Origin: Closterium sp. Naga37s-1
Taxonomy: Eukaryota > Streptophyta > Zygnematophyceae > Desmidiales > Closteriaceae
Length of the DNA stretch: 64,000 nucleotides
Assembly: GCA_947471745.1 (NCBI GenBank)
Contig: CANJKZ010000768.1
Span: forward strand, 1,007,501 to 1,071,500
Reading direction: 5' to 3'
Of the stretch, positions 57,504-64,000 are shown piece by piece. A program made the translations under genes and the position numbers. How positions within the stretch are numbered: position 1 is the stretch's first letter; each line of letters starts with the position of its first letter. The notes under the pieces were generated by a model. That model was not told the origin of the DNA. It did not search any database and worked only from the letters and a program-made list of their open reading frames with translations.

Positions 57504-59306
57504 CACGCCGTACCTCTCCAGGTCCCGGGATTCACGCGGTTGACGTCTCTCACGGCGCTCGCGCTCGACATTCCCGAGGATGCGGATCTCGACTTCGCGA
57601 CCCTCGCTCGGCTCCCGGCCTTCACCACCCTCTCCTTGTCCAACGCGACGCGGAACCAACGGGGAAGCATCGACGAACTCCCTTTCTCGCTCGCGCAGGT
57701 GCCGTCGCTGAGAGCACTCGAGTTCGAGCCGTGCAGCCCACCATTCGACGTGCTGTTCCCGCCAGGACTCTCGTTCAGCCACCTGAAGCGGCTGCTTCTC
57801 CAAGGCTGTGACGGGCTGGAGCGTCTCCCTGACGACATGGGCGAGCGCCTGCCACGCCTTCGAGACCTCAGCATCTGCGAGTGCAAGAAGCTGTCGGAGC
57901 TGCCCGAGCAGCTCACCGCCCTCAGCTGCCTGGAGAGGCTCACCATCTCCTCGTGCAGCCTCGTCACACTGCCTGAGAGCTTTGGATGGCTGCCCGCGTT
58001 GAAGACCCTGACGCTGTCGCACGTGCGCATCAGCGGCCTTCCAGCGTCGTTCCTCCAGCTCACCTCCCTGGAGACTTTCAACCTGCTCCACTGCGGTACC
58101 TCTTTCAGATTTCCTGCAGCATTCGGTGAGCTGACAGCCCTGCGGTGCCTCTACATTCTCAAGTGCCCATACTTGATGCTCCCAGACGACATAGGCGGGC
58201 TGGCCAGCCTTCACACGCTCCATCTCAGCTCAAGTTTCCCGCAGCAGCTGCTTCCATGCTCCTTCACGCACCTGACCTCGCTGACCAGGCTGGAGCTGGT
58301 GGAGTGTGGGATAGTGGAGCTGCCAGGGGACATGGGCAAGCTGAGCAACCTGAGGGAGCTGATCATCCAGCCCTTCTCGGACATCACGGCGATACCCGAC
58401 TCCCTCACGGACCTCGTCAAGCTGGAGCTTCTCAAATTGCGCGCCTGCCGCAACCTCTCGTCCTTCCCCACCACCTTGAGCAGCCTTGCACGCCTCAAGG
58501 AGTTGGCGCTCGCCAAGCTCCCTCAGCTGCCCCAGCTCTTGCCATCGCTGCCACACTCCCTCGAGGTTCTCTCCCTGGGAACCTACCAGCGCCTCACCCC
58601 TTTTCTGGAACTCCCTGCTCTGCCTCGGCTGAGGAGGTTGAGCCTCATAAGTGTGGGCTGCATGCGCGGGCTGGTCCCGGGCATGGCACTGCCGGCCGTG
58701 GAGCACGTGGAGATGTCGCTGGTGGGCGAGGCGGAGGACCTCCCACTGCCCCTCGATTTGTTCCCCAACCTCCGCACCCTCAAAATCGCAACTGCTGGGC
58801 GCCTCAAGAGCTTTCCAAAGAAGTACGTTCAAGTCTTGCAGCGACTGCAGCGCATTCACATCAACCAGGCTGTCAAGTTGAGGGAGCTCACAGAGAGTGT
58901 CACCGCGCTGCACTGCCTCACATCCATTGAGATCCATGCTCCCGAGTTCTCCTTTCTACCGGATGGCATCGGCGCCTTGTCTCGACTGCGCCGGCTGAAT
59001 CTGGCCAACTGCTCAGCACTTGCGGAGCTCCCTGCGTCTCTGACGCAGCTCTCGTGCCTGCACGACCTGAATCTGCGCTGCACCTCCCTGCACTCCCTGC
59101 CTCGCCACTTTGGACGGCTGCGTCGGCTGAAGACTCTTGACCTGCATGGGTGTAAGCAGCTGGTAGCGTTGCCAAGGGATATCTCCCAGCTCAAGATGCT
59201 TCACAGCTTAACCATCACAGGGTGCGCTGATGACCTTGACACTGAGTGTCTTGACAACATGCGTGGGTTGCGTATTGCTAAGACCTTTTATAACTACTCG
59301 GAGTGA
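57504..59306 (+). pseudogene. 3' part of the second F-box/LRR gene
   Basis: About 600 codons of LRRs continue where 36097-36821 stops: VPGFTRLTSLTALALDIPEDAD corresponds to the segment of the 6884 gene starting VKSLSALEAMAID. Repeats run in register with that paralogue through PDDIGGLASLHTLHL, FTHLTSLTRLELVECG and LPDGIGALSRLRRLNLANC, and end KTFYNYSE before the TGA at 59304-59306. There are no internal stops or frameshifts, so the separation from the F-box half looks recent. As it stands this half has no promoter or initiator of its own. Confidence 0.78.
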
Positions 59307-59998
59307 TACGTTAATAATCTGCCAGATTTTTTCTCGGGTGCTAAAGAGCTTGTTGGATGCATCCAAGGTGGGATAGGTGACTCCACTCACTGCATATCCC
59401 CAGCATGCTTGTTTCTTGCCCTTTATGTGCTTTCATTATCTTGTCCAGTCAGCGGCGGGTCGGTGGCAGACCAAGATATTGTCAAACATCTTATGAAGTT
59501 AGGAAGAGGAAAGAGGGGTTTCACTAGAAAGAGGAGAAGAATTACAAGCAAGAGGGAAGGGCAAATAGCTACACTCGGCAAATATGAAAGTGCTGCCAAG
59601 CCAACCCTGCCTGCAGCAAGAACTGGTAACAAAAACACTTCCTGAAGGGGTGCACGGTGCACCGCTGTAGCAGGAGGTGCAGCAGAATCAGGGAAATGTG
59701 CAGCGGAAGATGCAGCGGCAGGTTGGTGCAGCGGCGGTACTGGTAGGTGCAGTGGTGGCAGATTCAGCAGCGGCAGGTGCGGCAGCTACAGCAGGCAGCG
59801 GCGGCAGGTGCAGCGGCGGCAGGTGCAGCGACGGCAGGTGCAGCGGCGGAAGGCGGCGACAGGTGCAACGGCTGGCGCTGTAGGCTCACGCACGGTCACC
59901 CCCGCAGCCTCCCCCCCACGGCGTCAGCCGTTGCAGCAGGTCGCGATCGGCGCGGCAGGCGCTCGCGTGAGTGCGGCAGCAGGCATGGGCGCGGCTGG
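59307..59998. other. Downstream region with GCAGCGGCAGGTG-type repeats
   Basis: Non-coding. From about 59690 to 59880 a GCA/GGTGCAGCGGCGGCA-like tandem repeat of roughly 15 bases occurs many times. Confidence 0.6.
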
Positions 59999-60164
59999 CG
60001 CTGGCGACATCAGAGGACTCGCCAACCTGCATACACTCTTCCTTGAATCGCACAGGGCACGTCCTCTGCTGCTGCCCTCCTTCACACAGCTGGCATCGCT
60101 CGCACGCCTGGAGCTCCTCGAGTGCCCTCGTGCACAACGGGTTCCTGCATTTGAATGCATGTAG
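59999..60164 (+). pseudogene. LRR gene fragment
   Basis: About 45 codons (IRGLANLHTLFLESHRARPLLLPSFTQLASLARLELLEC) match the 6884 gene at MGGLTNLHTLFLKSYRARETLPSSFTHLASLARLELHEC. Nothing upstream or downstream continues the LRR frame; the repeat array precedes it and USP-derived sequence follows. Confidence 0.72.
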
Positions 60165-61040
60165 CTGTACATAGAGGAGCATGCAGACCTCTACCTGGAA
60201 CAGAGGTTGGGATGGAATGGCTCCTGCAGGAAAGTTAAGAGGAGATCAGGTAGAAACGTCTGAGCAAGGAGTATCATGGCACACGAATGATGGCACATTT
60301 AAATAATCAAAGCCATGGCACTTCTCTCTAGTATTGCAGTAGAAACAACCACTTACTGCTGACGCACTCCCCTTCCCTAGCCCGACTGACACTCTCCCTC
60401 GCCTCTCTGTCTTGCATCGCTTCTGCACTAAAGGGACCTACCTGATGCAATGAGCAGCAAAATTAACAGCCGTGCGTAGAAGTGAAATGGACTATGTCAA
60501 TGCACAATATAACAGCACGAAACAATGCGAACAGTGATAGAAAAAACAGCTGGGAAGGATTATTCAGGATAATGAACAATGGTGCATGACGGAAGTATGT
60601 GCGGTGTGGCAACACTCACCCATGTCAAGTGATGCGCAAATCTGCACCCAGTTCCTCCTCTTGCTGCACTCATAACTCTTTGGCTCTCCTGCATTCCCTC
60701 CATGCCACCACCACCACCCACACCGCTGCTGCCCGCCCTGCCACCATCCACCAGCACACTCACGGGGCTGTCACCACCACCACCGCCTGCGCCCTCCCCA
60801 ACCACACCAGCTGCCCCTTCCAGCAGCTCCGCCCAATCCTCCTCTACCTCTTCATCCTCCTTGTTGTGGCCCTCCTCTTGCTCGTCCCCATTCCTTCTCT
60901 CTGCATCCTTCTTGCCTCAACCAGTTCCCCCCCTCTTCTTTTTCTCTATCCTCCACTCCACCCCCATCTACCCACACCTCGCGGCCCTCCACTCTTCCAC
61001 CAGCCCGTCACACCTCCCTCACACACCTTGACAGCCTGCC
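60150..61040 (-). pseudogene. Relic of a third USP gene, inverted (exon 6 tail to exon 9)
   Basis: On the minus strand 60560-60870 encodes EVEEDWAELLEGAAGVVGEGAG, then DSPVSVLVDGGRAGSS, nearly the same as USP exon 6 (EVEEDWAELLEGAAGVIGEGAG). It runs through the exon donor into intron-like sequence. At about 60150-60230 a stretch resembles the last USP exon (CTCCTCTATGTACAG against CTCTTCTATGTACAA). The 60310-60620 segment closely matches 19075-19370 in the other relic, so the two relics are closer to each other than to the intact gene. The Cys and His boxes are absent. Confidence 0.65.
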
Positions 61041-63566
61041 CTTTTCCTCGCGCCCATGCAGACCCTGCTTTGTGACTCAAGAATCAGGAAATTTCGCTGA
61101 ACGAACTCACCAAACCATCCCAGGTTCCTCCACTCCCACACAACAACGATCAAAAGTGGTGTGAGAAGGAGTGGTGTGGGAAGGAGAGGGGTGAGGAGTG
61201 TTGTGAGAAGGTGTGTTGTGAGAAGGTGTGATGTGAAAAGGTGTGATGTGAAAAGGTGTGATGTGAAAGGTGTGATGTGAAAAGGACTGGTGTGGAGTGT
61301 GTGAGTGAGATGGAGTGGTGTTAGGAGTGTTTTGAGAAAAACTTATGCGGGATGGAGTGGTGTGGAGTGTTTTGAGAAAAACTTATGCGGGATGGAGTGG
61401 TGTGGAGTGTGCGAGATGGATTGGGGCGAGACGGATTGGTGTCAAACGGAGTGGTGTGACGTCATAGGAGGGGAGCAATCCGAGATAAAGTAACGAAAGA
61501 AAGGACGTGCTCTCAAGGCTCTCCACTTCAAGAGCTCCTCAGCTGCCTTGACTTGTGAGCGACCTACAAAGTGTATCGCCATGAGTTATCCGTTTCAGAG
61601 GCTGCACACATCTCGTCCCAGTGCGACCCCAAGAAGAAACCTGGTGGGAGGAAAGAATTGACAAGAGGAACCATGGTTTGAAACCAGGGGCGGTGGCTTC
61701 CGCCGTGCCCAGTATCCTCCCTACCCTTGGAACGTACCCCAGCAAGAGACAATGAAGGTGGCGGGCTGGAGAGTGGACTGCGAACAATGCACCTACTGAA
61801 CCACCGGTGATGAATGTTCCTCCCAGCACCCACACACCCAGCAGTGCCCAGCTGCGGTGTCCCACTATAGCTCACCTCCTTCCTCGAACCGCAAACCTCC
61901 TTCCCACTTCCTTCCTTCTTCTGTCCTTCCCAGCAGAAAACTGCCACAGGGGCACTCAGCAGCCACGGGGGCAATCAGCAGGCCACACAGTTCGCCCCAT
62001 CAACTACCCATTGTGCCGTAGCGGAAGGGAGGGCATGGGGAGCGGAGGTGGCAGTGCCTTGCTTGGTAGTGCACCGCAACCTAGGGGCGGCTATCCGTGC
62101 TGGGGTAGAGGGGTGGAGGGAGAGGGAGGCGTGGGGGAAGGGAGAGAGTTTGGGGACGGGAGGGGATCGTACGTATGGCGGGGCTGTAGCGAGTGAGAGG
62201 AGTCGGAGTAGGGGTGTGAGAGGAATGGGGTCTGAGGGAGTGTTGGAAATTAGAGGAGGGGGGTATGAGAGGAGTGAGGGGTATGGGAGGAGTGGGGGGT
62301 TATGAGTGGAGTGGGGGGTATGATAAGAATACAGAGTATGGGAGCACATCACCTTCACCTCCAGGCAGCCTCACCATTACCTGTGAGCAGCCTCACCATC
62401 ACCTGTGAGCCTCGGTATTATGATGCTCACGATGGGTGCTGCTGGAATGGCAGTGAGTAAAAAGGGGTGAAGGAGGGGAGAGGGAGGGTTGTATGAAGCA
62501 CGAATGCGAAGAGGGTATTAGGGAATGGAAGGAGGGTTCGAGACAGTGCCAAGAAAAAGTGCCAGAATATATTAAAAAAAAATACCTCCGCATTCACCCG
62601 AGTGCTCATTAGATGAAAGGATTCATGGCACAGTCGTTTGACGCACCATTATTCAAGTATGATAGATGGTGTTTATGTATGGTTGGTGCACGCATGCATG
62701 CATGTGCGTAACCATGCATAAACGTGTACCACGATCATGGGGATTGAGGAATTGTGATGGTCTTGCATGGATGATGATGTGCTGTCCTGCATGGTCGTGT
62801 GTGGATGGCGTTGGCCCTTGAGCATGAACACGTGACAGGGCCTGAATGTGGCAAACCAGGATTGGAGCTGAGTGAGGTGGCTTCGGGTGAAAGACACAGC
62901 ATGCTGGCAGTGCTGCACAATGAGGAGAAAGGCAGGTGACGAAAACCAGGGGGGGATATGGGAAGGTTGTTCAGAGAGAGAAAATCGGTACAAAAACAGG
63001 GAGTGGCAGGAGGGTGAAGGGGAAAGGGAAACATATCAATTGCCAGCACATCAGATGGCAATACATAACCTGATCTACCGTTATCTGCAATTAAACCTTC
63101 TTGAATATCAATAAGATATGGCCACTGCACAAAGCCAAAAAGCTCCCCACATCCCAACTTCCTTTCTTCCCCCCCAACTCTTCCCCCCCCCACTCTTCCC
63201 CCCCTCCCTTCTTCCTCCCGTTTCTCCTCACCCTCTCCCCACGCAACATCTTCCCCCTTCCCCCCTGCGCCTTCCACTTGTGTCCCCTTCCTCTCTACTT
63301 TCGCACTTCCCTGCACCCATAGCCTCTTATCATCTCTCACAGCATCATCTATCCTCATATCCTCGCTACCTACCAAGGAAGGAAAGCAGTTCAATGACTC
63401 AGCAACTGTACAAAATTTTAAAATTCAAATGAAAAAGGTTCTAAACCACTTCAGAAGTATGCTAGACTGTCTGTAGTGGAGCCTCAGTATGCATGCTGGC
63501 ATGCACTTACACAAACTACGAACCTAAGCTTATGAGAGGTGAAAAAACCTTCAGCGTTGGAGCATG
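61041..63566. other. Repeat-rich non-coding region
   Basis: 61140-61450 holds tandem units such as GTGTGATGTGAAAAG (about 15-16 bases, four copies) and a 50-base unit present twice (TTTTGAGAAAAACTTATGCG...). 62170-62330 is a GGAGT-rich purine stretch, and 63160-63300 is a long C/T tract with several C runs. No supported gene is seen. Confidence 0.5.
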
Positions 63567-64000
63567 TCACCCCCTAGTGGACAAGAAATCAAGCATTCTA
63601 AGATCCGATATGTCGTCAGGCAGAGCCTCCAGCTGCTCGCATTGATCCAGATCAAGCTTCTTGAGCCTGCTGAGGTTAGCAAAGCCAGCAGGAAGCAGGC
63701 GGATGCTGGTATTGCTCACGTTCAGCTCATGCAGGCAAGAGAGGTGCGTGAGGGAAGCAGGGAGTTGCGTGAGGGATGAGCAGTGGGATAAGTCCAGCTT
63801 GCGCAACCTTGACAATGCCCCAAGGCCGTCCGGGAGAGATGATAACATCGGAGCGAGGATTTGAATGGATGTCAGGTGGTGGAGAGTGGTGATGGCTGCA
63901 GGTAGCTCTGTGAATCTCTCAGACCAGGTTCTGATGTTCAGCTGCCGTAGCTCCAGCAACGCCGAGTCGTTATTTCCCACCAAATTGTTCACACTGCGGA
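63567..64000 (-). CDS. F-box/LRR protein, C-terminal part, runs off the window
   Basis: About 144 codons open to the window edge, ending with a stop at 63567-63569. They encode the last LRRs of the same family: LPDGLGALSRLRKLDLSHCSSLTQLPASLTHLSCLHELNV, then FANLSRLKKLDLDQCEQLEALPDDISDLRML. The match to the ends of the genes at 6884 and 57504 is close (LPDDVGELKLLD and LPRDISQLKMLH). The gene points in the opposite direction to them. The N-terminus and F-box lie outside. Confidence 0.8.
   Translation of the reverse strand, partial: RSVNNLVGNNDSALLELRQLNIRTWSERFTELPAAITTLHHLTSIQILAPMLSSLPDGLGALSRLRKLDLSHCSSLTQLPASLTHLSCLHELNVSNTSIRLLPAGFANLSRLKKLDLDQCEQLEALPDDISDLRMLDFLSTRG

Overview
The window is eukaryotic nuclear DNA from the green lineage. 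The signs are genes split by GT-AG introns, an AP2/ERF-type DNA-binding domain, many Ty1/copia LTR retrotransposons primed by initiator-Met tRNA, and a cluster of F-box/leucine-rich-repeat (LRR) genes. The glycine-run copia family at 48.5-55.9 kb reminds me of elements in streptophyte algae such as Closterium. That is an impression from memory, not a search result.

Layout. 0.8-6.1 kb (+): a complete nine-exon ubiquitin-specific protease (USP) gene of 970 codons; every exon junction I assigned keeps the reading frame. 6.9-9.3 kb (+): an intact single-exon F-box/LRR gene of 817 codons. 9.36-18.36 kb: copia element A with 99% similar LTRs but a broken pol, its gag split by a smaller antisense gag-protease element B. 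18.5-20.2 kb (-): relic of a second USP gene. 23.8-34.6 kb: a five-gene cluster read here as one large DNA transposon. It has a Plavaka-like transposase and a related zinc-finger protein on the minus strand. On the plus strand it has a pogo/Tigger-type DDE protein without its catalytic acids, a C48 (Ulp1-like) protease fused to an AP2 domain, and a 535-residue basic/acidic protein. About 0.7 kb of subterminal-repeat-like DNA follows. 36.1-59.3 kb (+): a second F-box/LRR gene broken in two by about 20.7 kb of nested insertions: a 1.5-kb TRIM-like element C, copia element D, and a tandem miniature LTR element E that itself carries copia element F. 60.0-61.0 kb holds an LRR fragment and a third USP relic (-). 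63.57-64.0 kb (-) is the 3' end of a further LRR gene that runs off the window.

How it fits together. The recurring host genes are USP and F-box/LRR, both of which may act in ubiquitin signalling. They recur in both orientations, and the USP relics keep intron sequence, so DNA-level duplication shaped the locus. Almost everything else is mobile DNA. All LTR elements with pol have lesions in their coding regions, but several have clean target-site duplications and nearly identical LTRs, so they are young or were mobilised in trans. The strongest candidate for an undescribed system is the 23.8-35.6 kb transposon, which combines a transposase, a catalytically dead second transposase and a protease-AP2 fusion.
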